Program-made: the position numbers and the translations under genes | The notes under the pieces: model-generated | What the model saw: the letters and a program-made list of their open reading frames with translations, nothing else | What the model was told of the DNA's origin: nothing | The model's database searches: none | Assembly: GCA_029861865.1 (NCBI GenBank) | Contig: JAOTYL010000002.1 | Location: forward strand, 434,001-498,000 | Source of the DNA: Myxococcales bacterium | Lineage (GTDB): Bacteria > Myxococcota_A > Polyangia > Polyangiales > Houyiibacteriaceae | Reading direction: 5' to 3' | Length of the DNA stretch: 64,000 nucleotides | Part shown: piece by piece, positions 35,019-43,154 of the stretch | Numbering within the stretch: the first letter of the stretch is position 1 | Layout of the letters: each line of letters begins with the position of its first letter

Positions 35019-35792
35019 CTAGAAGCGGAGCGTGAACGAGCCGCCGGCGGGGTTCATACTGAAGTCGAGCTCGGGGCCCTCCTCGTGAATGTCGTAGTAC
35101 TTGCTCGAGCACGCAATGCCGCGGTAGCCCTCCCACGTGGCAACCGCCTCCCGGGGTGCGGTCGAAGCGGCAAGGATCGCAAGAACGGGCGGCGCGACGA
35201 ATAACCCCGCGGTCAAGCCTCTGGTTTGGCCTTTCCATTGGGCCGCCTTCACCGAGCCGCCAACCACACCAAAGATGGTCGCTCCTACGACTCCCAACGG
35301 CCCCCCAAGGAGCTCCTGAGTGTCATTCGCCTTTTGAAGGGTCTCCGTCGCGTATCGCAGCTTCGCGCGCCGCGCTTCTTCGGTGCTTCCGTCTTTGCGG
35401 CCGATGCGTTTGGCGCCCCAGACGTCCGCGGCCGGCAGCACTGCATGCACCACTCCCGAGAAATAGAAGCCCGATGCGAGATAGGCCCAACCAAACTTGT
35501 CCCATTGCTTGTTGTCCTGTGCGGCATTGACCGCCAGATACGTCGCGCCACCGCCGAGGCCTAGAAAGATCGACATCCACGTGTATCGCCAGGCGGCAGC
35601 GTGCTTCTTGCCGTCGCGAAGGTCATCCTCGATGACGCGAATCCTGTATTTCACCTCATCGTCGGAGAGCTCCTCGATGCAGCTAAACGCGTCCTGCGCA
35701 ACAGCCGTCTGCGGAGCGGTGCACACCGCAAGAGCCAGGGCGAAACCGAGCGCTGGCAAGACAACTTTCGCTTTTAGATGATGTACAACCAC
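35019..35792 (-). CDS. Exported hypothetical protein with hydrophobic segments
   Basis: 257 aa, probable GTG start. A signal peptide (LPALGFALALAV, cut near AVAQ) is followed by three or four hydrophobic helices (MSIFLGLGGGATYLAV, GFYFSGVVHAVL, VVGATIFGVVGGSV, TAGLFVAPPVLAIL). No family recognised. Convergent with glmU. The 208-base divergent gap toward rseP shows no clear promoter. Confidence 0.6.
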   Translation of the reverse strand: MVVHHLKAKVVLPALGFALALAVCTAPQTAVAQDAFSCIEELSDDEVKYRIRVIEDDLRDGKKHAAAWRYTWMSIFLGLGGGATYLAVNAAQDNKQWDKFGWAYLASGFYFSGVVHAVLPAADVWGAKRIGRKDGSTEEARRAKLRYATETLQKANDTQELLGGPLGVVGATIFGVVGGSVKAAQWKGQTRGLTAGLFVAPPVLAILAASTAPREAVATWEGYRGIACSSKYYDIHEEGPELDFSMNPAGGSFTLRF

Positions 35793-36000
35793 AACCTACC
35801 CCGTTCCTCAGGTGGCCGGGATATTACGCAAAACGAGAGCCAACTGCGACAGTGAACCGCACTGGAACCAACTTTTTCGGGGCGAAACGCCCTTGGCAAG
35901 TGTAGTGATCCAGTCAGAGTAAACAGGTGTCGGAAGCCCCGCAGCCGCTTCTTGGCGCGAAGAGCCGGCCCCAAACCTCGACGGGATCCCCCGACGCATT

Positions 36001-37065
36001 ATGCTGGTGATCGTGGATAGCGTGCTTTTTAAGGTCCTTATTACAGTCGTCGCGCTGTCGGTGCTCATCATCATTCATGAGGGGGGTCATTATCTGGCCG
36101 CCCGAGCATTCGGCATGCGGGTCCTTCGCTACAGCATCGGTTTCGGCCCGACGTTGTTTCGCTATCAGCCGAAAGGAAGCCCGACGGTTTTTCAGGTCGC
36201 CGTCATCCCGTTCCTTGCGTACGTGCAGATCGCCGGGATGAACCCCAACGAGGAGGTCGATCCGAACGATCCCGAGCTCTACCCGAACAAGAGTTGGCTT
36301 GCTCGCGCGACCACCATCGCCGCAGGGCCATTCGCCAATTACCTCACGGCATCGCTGATCGTGTTCGGGCTAGGCGTGACGAACACCCTTCCGCCCCGGC
36401 AGCCCGCGGAACCCATGCAGGTGGCGCATGTCGTGCCCGACTCCCCTGCCGCGAAGGCAGGACTCAAAGAAGGGGACGTGATCGTCAAGGCAGACGGGCA
36501 GGAGATCGAGAACGTCGGGCAATTGATCGACGCGACCGCACCACGCGCTGGGCAACCCACCGAATATGTCGTCGAGCGAGCGGGCCAAGAGCTGCCTCCT
36601 TTGACGATTACCCCCGCCGATCGCGGTGGAAGAGGCCAGATCGGCGTGAGCGCACAGATGACGCGACTCTACGAAAATCTCAGCGTCTGGGAGTCCGCAA
36701 AGTTGTCGATCGTGTTTCCATGGCAAATGACGGTCATGCAGCTCGAAGGGCTCGCCGATATGGTGCAGCGTCGCAGCACGGAAGGCATCGGCGGTCCCGT
36801 GATGATGGGCAAGATGGTCGCCGAGGCCGCGGAAGCAGGCTTGCCGGCATTCCTGTGGATTCTGATGTTCATCTCAGTCGCGCTAGGGATGTTCAACCTC
36901 CTGCCGTTCCCCGCCCTCGACGGCGGTCGTTTGATCTTTCTCGGGTACGAAATGGTCGCGCGCCGAAGGGCCAACGAGCGCTTCGAGATGGCGGTCCATG
37001 CTTTCGGCATCGTTTTCCTCCTAGGCGTCATGCTCCTGGTCACTTACCGCGACATCTTCGGCTGA
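36001..37065 (+). CDS. rseP: RIP metalloprotease (S2P, RseP-type)
   Basis: 354 aa. The zinc motif HEGGH (His26, Glu27, His30) is in the first transmembrane helix, and the second site LDGGR lies near residue 305. One PDZ domain is present (VAHVVPDSPAAKAGLKEGDVIV). Four transmembrane helices are expected. RseP cuts membrane proteins, including anti-sigma factors and signal-peptide remnants. The usual neighbours dxr, cdsA and bamA are absent. Confidence 0.92.
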   Translation: MLVIVDSVLFKVLITVVALSVLIIIHEGGHYLAARAFGMRVLRYSIGFGPTLFRYQPKGSPTVFQVAVIPFLAYVQIAGMNPNEEVDPNDPELYPNKSWLARATTIAAGPFANYLTASLIVFGLGVTNTLPPRQPAEPMQVAHVVPDSPAAKAGLKEGDVIVKADGQEIENVGQLIDATAPRAGQPTEYVVERAGQELPPLTITPADRGGRGQIGVSAQMTRLYENLSVWESAKLSIVFPWQMTVMQLEGLADMVQRRSTEGIGGPVMMGKMVAEAAEAGLPAFLWILMFISVALGMFNLLPFPALDGGRLIFLGYEMVARRRANERFEMAVHAFGIVFLLGVMLLVTYRDIFG

Positions 37066-37142
37066 AGATCCCTGACTGTAGCCCCTTGGGTACCACATCG
37101 CGGTGCCTTTACGGGGCACGTCCAAGCCGCTAACTTCGCTCG

Positions 37143-38255
37143 ATGCGACCGGATGTGATCGTCGTCGGTGGCGGGGTGATGGGCTGCAGCGTCGCGTATC
37201 GACTCGCGAAGAATGACGTCCGGGTGCTGGTCTTGGAAAAGAGCGTGCCGGGTGCCGAGGCCTCGTCGGCGGCAGCCGGAATTCTCGGACCCTCGGTCGA
37301 GTTGTTCCGAGACGCGTTTGCACTCCAGTTGGGGCGACGCAGCCGTGAGTTACATGCCCACCTCTCCGACGAGCTCGATGAGCTCCTTGGTATCGATGTC
37401 GGATTTCGACGTTGCGGCGTGATCAAGCTCGCGTTCGACGAGGCCGATCGGGTCGAGATCGACGCTCAAGCCTCCGCGCTCGAGGCGAATGGTGTTCGTT
37501 GCGACAGATGGACACGCGAAGAGCTGCTTGCGGAGGAGCCGTCCTGTAATCCGGAAACACATGGGGCACTGCACGTGGCCGAAGACGCCCAGGTCGAGCC
37601 CAAGACGCTTCTTTCGGCTGTCGCGCTCGGAGCCGAACGCGAAGGAGCGGTATTCCGGACGGGCTCAGCGGTACGCAACATCATCTTGGACGGCCGCCAG
37701 GCGCGCGGCGTCAAACTCGACGGAGAGGTGATCGAGGCTGACCGCGTAGTGGTCGCAGCGGGCAGTTGGACGACCCTGATCCCGGGGATTCGACTCGACG
37801 CCAACGCGATTTATCCGGTCCGCGGTCAAATGCTTGCTACCCGCACGCGGCCCCCGATCTTTCGACGCATCGTCTTTGGCGCTGGTGGCTACGTCGTAAC
37901 GCGTCCGGACGGACAGGTGCTCTGTGGCTCCACCGAAGAGCACGTGGGCTTCGCGCGAGGCACCACCTTCGGGGGGATGGCGCAAGTCATTCAGACAGCG
38001 ACACGGATCGCACCGGCCCTCGAGAATGCCGCCGTTCGAGGTCACTGGTCCAGCTTCCGCCCCGGAACCCCCGACGGTCTGCCACTGGTTGGCGAAACTC
38101 ACGTCGAACGGCTGCTGCTCGCTAGTGGGCACTTCCGAAACGGAATCCTGCTTGCTCCTCTGACCGCGGAGCTGATCGCCGAAGCGATCGTCGGCGAACC
38201 ACCCTCGAGAGAGGCGAAGGCGCTTTCACCTCGCAGGTTCGAGGAGACGAGCTAA
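37143..38255 (+). CDS. thiO: Glycine oxidase
   Basis: 370 aa. An FAD-dependent amine oxidase of the DAO fold; the dinucleotide-binding start is VIVVGGGVMGCSVAYRLA. Other typical parts are AGILGP, VVVAAGSW, PVRGQM and FRPGTPDGLPLVG. ThiO makes the iminoglycine used in thiazole synthesis for thiamine. No other thi genes are adjacent, and no TPP riboswitch is seen upstream. It overlaps the next gene by one base (TAATG). Confidence 0.9.
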   Translation: MRPDVIVVGGGVMGCSVAYRLAKNDVRVLVLEKSVPGAEASSAAAGILGPSVELFRDAFALQLGRRSRELHAHLSDELDELLGIDVGFRRCGVIKLAFDEADRVEIDAQASALEANGVRCDRWTREELLAEEPSCNPETHGALHVAEDAQVEPKTLLSAVALGAEREGAVFRTGSAVRNIILDGRQARGVKLDGEVIEADRVVVAAGSWTTLIPGIRLDANAIYPVRGQMLATRTRPPIFRRIVFGAGGYVVTRPDGQVLCGSTEEHVGFARGTTFGGMAQVIQTATRIAPALENAAVRGHWSSFRPGTPDGLPLVGETHVERLLLASGHFRNGILLAPLTAELIAEAIVGEPPSREAKALSPRRFEETS

Positions 38256-39115
38256 TGCTGGCGACACGCGAGCACATGGTCGTCGCGAACGGCCTGCGAC
38301 ACCATGTCATCGTTTGGGGTGATCAGCCTGTAGACGTAATCTTATGCCACGGCTTTCTCGACATCGCGTGGAGCTTCGATGCAGTCGCGCGTGGGCTAGC
38401 CGCGGCTGGGCACGGGGTTGCATCCTTTGATTGGCGAGGGCACGGACAAACCGAATGGATCGGCGCTGGTGGCTACTATCACTTTCCCGACTACGTCCTC
38501 GATCTCGAGGAGTTGATCCCACAACTCGCCAGCCGCCGCATTCACCTGGTCGGCCATTCGATGGGGGGTAGCGCCTGTGCAATGTATGCGGCGGCTCGAC
38601 CGGAAAAGCTGCGCACACTCTCGTTGATCGAGGGTCTCGGCCCGCCGGAAATGGAGGCCCGAGATCCGGCCAGCCGTCTCCGCGCTTGGTTAGAAGGCGT
38701 CTCGAAAACGCGCAAGAGAAATCGTGCACCGATGAAGGATGAATCCACGGCGCTGAGGCGGATGCGAATTCAAAACCCGGAGCTGCCGGACGAGCTCGGT
38801 CTCTTTCTCGTGTCGAAGAGCACGATGGCGGTCGAAGGGGGCCTTCAGTGGACTTTCGACCCGCTGCACAAGACGTTTTCGCCCCGCCCGTTCGAAGCCG
38901 ATCTATTTTCGCGGACCTTAGAAGCGATCCCGGTCCCAACCCTGATCGTCGCCGGTCAGGGAGGCCTACGACTCGCCGATGAAGAGGCACGAATGAGCGC
39001 GATCCTCGACCATCGCTTCGTTGAGATCGCCGGCGTGGGCCACATGATCCACTGGTTCGAGCCGGACCGGTTGTCCTCCGAGCTCGCCACGTTTTTCTCC
39101 GAGCGTGGCGCTTGA
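38255..39115 (+). CDS. Alpha/beta hydrolase
   Basis: 286 aa. The nucleophile elbow is GHSMGGSACAM, an early oxyanion loop is LCHGFLD, and a late catalytic His is in GVGHMIHWF. It has no signal peptide. Substrate unknown. It is coupled to thiO by TAATG. Confidence 0.9.
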   Translation: MLATREHMVVANGLRHHVIVWGDQPVDVILCHGFLDIAWSFDAVARGLAAAGHGVASFDWRGHGQTEWIGAGGYYHFPDYVLDLEELIPQLASRRIHLVGHSMGGSACAMYAAARPEKLRTLSLIEGLGPPEMEARDPASRLRAWLEGVSKTRKRNRAPMKDESTALRRMRIQNPELPDELGLFLVSKSTMAVEGGLQWTFDPLHKTFSPRPFEADLFSRTLEAIPVPTLIVAGQGGLRLADEEARMSAILDHRFVEIAGVGHMIHWFEPDRLSSELATFFSERGA

Positions 39116-39130
39116 CCGGGTCCGGGCGCC

Positions 39131-40096
39131 GTGAAACGCTGGCCGCCCATGCGGGGTTATGCACTGGGTTCGGTCGTGCTGATCGGCGCGTTTTCCTTGC
39201 AAGCGCTTGCGGGGGACGCACCTGCGACCGAGGAAGAAGCACGACGGGCACGCGTATTTGCGACCGTTGGCGATGTGAAGATCACCGTTGGAGAGCTCGA
39301 AGACAATATCAACGCGCGCTCGCCATATGCACGAAAGCGATTCGAGGATCCGAAGATCCTACGCCAGTTTGCTGACGACCGCGTAAAGTCCGAGATTTTC
39401 GAACAAGGTGCGGAGCGGCTCGGCTACGCCGATGACCCGGACGTGGTGGCGTTTGTGGACCGAACGATCACGCAGTTCTTCCTCCGAAAAGAGATCGAGC
39501 AAGCAGAGCAGATCGAACCGATCGACGAAGAGCAAATCGCCACCTACTATGACGAGCATCCTGACGAGTTTCGAAGGCCGGAAATGCGTCGCGCGCGTCA
39601 CATCTTGGTCGGCAGTCGACGAGAGGCAAAGGAGATCATCGCCGAGAGTGAAGCAGGCACAAACAAGACCTTCGGTGCGATCGCAAAACAACGAAGCCTC
39701 GATACCGAAACCAAGCTCCGCGGCGGCGACCTCCTCTACTTCACGAAGGACGGGCGCACGGTGGGCAGCACGGACGACCCTGCCGTGGACGCAGCATTGG
39801 TGAAAGCCGCCTTCGCCCTCGAGAAGAAAAACGACATCACCCAGAAGCCGATCGACCTTGGCGACGGGAAATGGAGTGTGCTCCAACTGACGGCCATTCA
39901 GCCAGCAAGGGTCGAGAGTCTCCAAGACGCGAGCAACAGCATTCGGCGTCGCCTGTGGCGCGAGGGTCGGAAGGCCGCGCTCGACGAGCTTCTCAGCGAC
40001 CTGAGGGCCGAGCTCCAGCCGAAGACCTACCCCGAACGCTTGGACGCGATCGTGCTCGACAAAGCTGCCGGACGGATCGAGCCGCCCAACCAGTAG
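39131..40096 (+). CDS. Exported peptidyl-prolyl cis-trans isomerase (parvulin, SurA/PpiC-like)
   Basis: 321 aa. A GTG at 39131 is followed by ATG 39149; a signal segment (VVLIGAFSLQALA) follows. Then comes a SurA-N-like helical region (VFATVGDVKITVGELEDNI) and a parvulin domain beginning at RARHILVGSRREAKEII. Key parvulin elements GGDLLYF and a C-terminal strand are present. It likely folds or chaperones outer-membrane proteins in the periplasm. Confidence 0.87.
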   Translation: MKRWPPMRGYALGSVVLIGAFSLQALAGDAPATEEEARRARVFATVGDVKITVGELEDNINARSPYARKRFEDPKILRQFADDRVKSEIFEQGAERLGYADDPDVVAFVDRTITQFFLRKEIEQAEQIEPIDEEQIATYYDEHPDEFRRPEMRRARHILVGSRREAKEIIAESEAGTNKTFGAIAKQRSLDTETKLRGGDLLYFTKDGRTVGSTDDPAVDAALVKAAFALEKKNDITQKPIDLGDGKWSVLQLTAIQPARVESLQDASNSIRRRLWREGRKAALDELLSDLRAELQPKTYPERLDAIVLDKAAGRIEPPNQ

Positions 40097-40148
40097 AAAA
40101 CCACCGCACAAACTCGATACTTGCCAAATCGCGGGCCTCCAGCTACTA

Positions 40149-40162
40149 AATGAACGTTCATT
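40149..40162. promoter_or_regulatory. Palindromic operator upstream of the acyl-CoA dehydrogenase
   Basis: AATGAACGTTCATT is a perfect 14-bp palindrome, with an extra TCATT half immediately after. It lies 19 bases before the ATG, over the expected start region. TGAATGAAT-like palindromes are known sites of TetR-type fatty-acid regulators (FadR), so repression relieved by an acyl-CoA is a reasonable guess. Confidence 0.6.
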
Positions 40163-40181
40163 CATTGGTAGCGAGGGAGCC

Positions 40182-41360
40182 ATGACCACTACTTTTCAGC
40201 CCTTTCAGGAAGAGCACCATATTTTCCGACAGCAAGTGAGAAGCTTCGCGGAGAACGAGCTCGCACCGAAAGTGGACCAGTGGGAGGAGGACGAGCTCTT
40301 CCCCAATTCCGTGTTCGAGCGGGCCGGCGAGCTCGGCATCCTCGGCGCCCACTATCCCGAAGACGTCGGCGGTGGAGGCGGAGACTTCTGGATGAGCGTG
40401 GTGAAGTCTGAGGAGCTGACACGTTGCGGGGCTGCGGGGGTCACGATGGGATTACTCGTTCAGGCGGACATGGCCACGCCGGTCATCAACGACCTAGGCA
40501 CCCGCGAGCACAAAGAAGAGTTCCTGACGCCAGCCATCCGGGGTGAACGTATTGCGGCACTCGGTGTGAGCGAGCCAGGCGCCGGCTCCGACGTCGCAGC
40601 TCTGCGAACGACCGCGCGGCTGGTCGGTGATGAGTATGTGATCAATGGTTCGAAGACCTACATCACGAATGGAACCCGGGCCGATTTCGTGACACTGATG
40701 GTCAAGACCGACACCGAAGCCGGTCACAACGGTATTTCGATCATCTTGTGTCCCACGGACGTGAAGGGCTTCAGTGTTTCGAAGAAGCTCAAGAAGGCGG
40801 GCAACTGGTCGAGCGACACGGCTGAGCTGTTCTACGAGGACGTGCGCGTACCGAAGCGTTACCTGCTTGGGCAGGAAGGCATGGGCTTCGTGTACCTCAT
40901 GCAGAACTTTCAGTCGGAGAGACTCGTCGGTTGTGTGAGCGGGCTCGAGGGGTCGAAGCTCGCTCTCGACCGATCGGTGCAGTTTGGCCGAGAGCGCGTC
41001 GCATTCGGAAAACCATTGATCAAGCGCGAGTACTGGCAGCAGAAGTTCGTCGATCTATACACCAAGTACGAGGCAGCAAAAGCGCTCTCCTACAAGGCGT
41101 GCGCTGCCTACAACGAGGACAAGTTCGTCAACAAGCAACCCCTCTCGATGGAAACGACGAGAATCGTTTCGATGGCCAAGGCTTACGTAGGTGATGTGAC
41201 GGCGGAGATCATGGACCAATGCGTGCAGTTCCACGGCGGGATGGGCTACCTCGAAGAGCTGTGGGTTGCCCGTGCGTGGCGCGATGCTCGCCTGTTCCGA
41301 ATCGGGGGCGGCGCGACCGAAGTCATGCGCTACGCAGTTGCCAAGATTATGGGCTTTTAG
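40182..41360 (+). CDS. Acyl-CoA dehydrogenase
   Basis: 392 aa, normal family length. The two signatures are present: GVSEPGAGSDVAAL and the C-terminal CVQFHGGMGYLEE (substrate base region). It oxidises acyl-CoA with FAD. GAGGGAG lies just upstream of the ATG. A palindromic operator precedes it. Chain length preference cannot be told. An ETF-linked oxidoreductase gene lies at 44711-46933 and could take its electrons. Confidence 0.95.
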   Translation: MTTTFQPFQEEHHIFRQQVRSFAENELAPKVDQWEEDELFPNSVFERAGELGILGAHYPEDVGGGGGDFWMSVVKSEELTRCGAAGVTMGLLVQADMATPVINDLGTREHKEEFLTPAIRGERIAALGVSEPGAGSDVAALRTTARLVGDEYVINGSKTYITNGTRADFVTLMVKTDTEAGHNGISIILCPTDVKGFSVSKKLKKAGNWSSDTAELFYEDVRVPKRYLLGQEGMGFVYLMQNFQSERLVGCVSGLEGSKLALDRSVQFGRERVAFGKPLIKREYWQQKFVDLYTKYEAAKALSYKACAAYNEDKFVNKQPLSMETTRIVSMAKAYVGDVTAEIMDQCVQFHGGMGYLEELWVARAWRDARLFRIGGGATEVMRYAVAKIMGF

Positions 41361-41427
41361 GGCTCGTCGGTCGCAGCGCTAGGGCCGCGTCAACCGGTGC
41401 CGGTCTCCGCGTGATATTCTTTAGGGC

Positions 41428-42120
41428 ATGGATGTGGGGTCGCTTGGAATGTGCGAAAAGCACGAGCTGCCACTCGACGGCCGAGGCGAGTGTCAGCTTT
41501 GTCGGCTGAGTGTGATGCCCTCGAAACAGCCGTCATCGCGAGCCGCTCGGTGGGTCGGGGTGGCTCTGGTCGCGCTGCTACTTGGAGGCGGCGCCCTGGC
41601 GTTAGCCGCATTCTCGGATTTCAAACCGACGGCGCCCGAACGCGGCGTGCCCACACGCAGCGTACCAGCACCAACCGTCAAGACCGCCGCACCCGAGTCG
41701 CCTCGCACCGAGCCCGAGCCTTCGTCGGTTCCGGTTCCACCATCGCCGCCAACTCCAGAGCAAATAGAGGCTCGTAGAGTGGAAGTCGCCCCAGCCCCCG
41801 AAGCCCCCGCCGAACAACCGGTGCAGGACGCCATCTCCGAAGAGGATGCAAAGGCTGCGCTGAGTCAGGTGAAGATCGAGATGTATGCCACTCAGTGGTG
41901 CGGCTCGTGTCGACGCGCGCGCGAGTATCTAAGCTACAACGACATCGCCTACACCGAGTACGACATCGACGAGGATGAGGCAGCCAAAGAGCGGCTAGGC
42001 AAGATCAATCCGCGCACTAGCATTCCCACGTTCCAGATCGACGATATCGTCCAGATCGGCTTCTCCCCCGAAAACTTCGAGTACAGGCTCAACCAAGCGG
42101 TACGGAAGCGGCTCGACTGA
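41428..42120 (+). CDS. Membrane-anchored glutaredoxin-like protein with zinc-ribbon N-terminus
   Basis: 230 aa. The N-terminus has a small Cys motif (CEKHELPLDGRGECQLCR), then a transmembrane helix (WVGVALVALLLGGGALALAA), a Pro/Glu-rich linker of about 90 residues and a C-terminal glutaredoxin domain with active site WCGSC and SIPTFQID. ATG 41449, just before CEKH, is an alternative start. Likely a redox protein on the outer face of the inner membrane, fed from an unseen partner. Confidence 0.75.
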   Translation: MDVGSLGMCEKHELPLDGRGECQLCRLSVMPSKQPSSRAARWVGVALVALLLGGGALALAAFSDFKPTAPERGVPTRSVPAPTVKTAAPESPRTEPEPSSVPVPPSPPTPEQIEARRVEVAPAPEAPAEQPVQDAISEEDAKAALSQVKIEMYATQWCGSCRRAREYLSYNDIAYTEYDIDEDEAAKERLGKINPRTSIPTFQIDDIVQIGFSPENFEYRLNQAVRKRLD

Positions 42121-42122
42121 CG

Positions 42123-43154
42123 CTATTGCTCCACGATCGCTTGCCGCACGCTTTCCCATGAGTCCGTGCTGCCGATCACGTCTACGATCATCACCGCCTC
42201 GGCGGCCGAAACGTTGTCGCTTTTCGGGTTGCTGATGTCGAGCCATCCGGCGATGCGTCGTGCCACGGCCAGGCGGGTGGCGAGCTCGGCACGCGCCTTG
42301 GCGAAGCTGCCGAATGGAGTCCACCGAAGCGCCCAGACTTCATCCGCGAGCCAATCACCAAATACTCGATTCGGTGGCTCTGGGGCCACGATGCGTTGTT
42401 GGGCTCGGTCAAACGAGAAGTCCCATGGCCGGTCACGCTCCGTTCGCTCGCGCCGGTCGATCAGGTAACCGAGGGCATCACCGAACCATCGTGCGGCTGT
42501 CGCCACCCGCGACGGCCCATGAAACTCTCTTAGCTCGTCGGACACTTCGGCCCACGCGAGGCCATCGAGCGTTGGGAAAGGCTCGACGGCGAGCGTCCGA
42601 CCGATACTTTGCCCGTCGATGAGCGACTCGATCACCGCGCTCTCGCGCCTTTCGTATTCGCCAAATGAAATCGATTCGGACTTAGACCAAGCCATGGGTT
42701 CTTTGACGGCGTGATCCGGTTTGAGCTCTCCGCGGCGGCCGAGGAGGCAGGAGCGCGCGCCATCGGCACTCACCGGCGCTCGGGTTCCGAGAGTTCGACA
42801 GGGACATCGATGCTGGGTCGCGATGCGTCCACCCGTGGGCGTGGCGGTGAGGCTGTACGGAAACTGGATGCATGGGCTTGGTTTCCTCTCCGGGCCGAGC
42901 TTGATGTGGAGCGCACACCCGCGTTCACTCCAGAACACGCACGTGCCGGTATCACTGCGCATCATCAACACGGCCGCATCGTCGTCCGCGTGACGATCGA
43001 TGGCTTCTTCCGAAATGGCGGATAGAAAAACGATGTCTTCCTCGTTCAAGGGGCCGATCGCATGGACATCACTGCAGCAGAGCCCGTCTCCTTCGCAGGA
43101 GAAGCGTGCGCCGGGGCGGGCGAGCATCGGCTCGCACCTGGGCCGGAGCGTCAT
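42123..43154 (-). CDS. YkgJ-type Cys-cluster protein, paralogue 1
   Basis: 343 aa. The N-terminal metal-binding cluster is FSCEGDGLCCSDVHAIGP, then CALHIKLGPERKPSPCIQFP and HRCPCRT; these cysteines are those of the YkgJ/UPF0153 Fe-S or Zn family. A conserved C-terminal domain (FGDWLADEVWALRW, ELATRLA, AEAVMIV) is shared with the gene at 52663-53697. The ATG at 43154 overlaps the potassium-channel stop (ATGA), so they are coupled. Function of YkgJ proteins is not established. Confidence 0.75.
   Translation of the reverse strand: MTLRPRCEPMLARPGARFSCEGDGLCCSDVHAIGPLNEEDIVFLSAISEEAIDRHADDDAAVLMMRSDTGTCVFWSERGCALHIKLGPERKPSPCIQFPYSLTATPTGGRIATQHRCPCRTLGTRAPVSADGARSCLLGRRGELKPDHAVKEPMAWSKSESISFGEYERRESAVIESLIDGQSIGRTLAVEPFPTLDGLAWAEVSDELREFHGPSRVATAARWFGDALGYLIDRRERTERDRPWDFSFDRAQQRIVAPEPPNRVFGDWLADEVWALRWTPFGSFAKARAELATRLAVARRIAGWLDISNPKSDNVSAAEAVMIVDVIGSTDSWESVRQAIVEQ

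Noticed and set aside
35793-36000. Small stem GGGCG-AAA-CGCCC in the gap before rseP as terminator
   Set aside because: The T-run lies on the wrong side and both flanking genes point away from the gap.
37066-37142. TPP riboswitch upstream of thiO
   Set aside because: The gap is only 77 bases and lacks the CTGAGA-type core.
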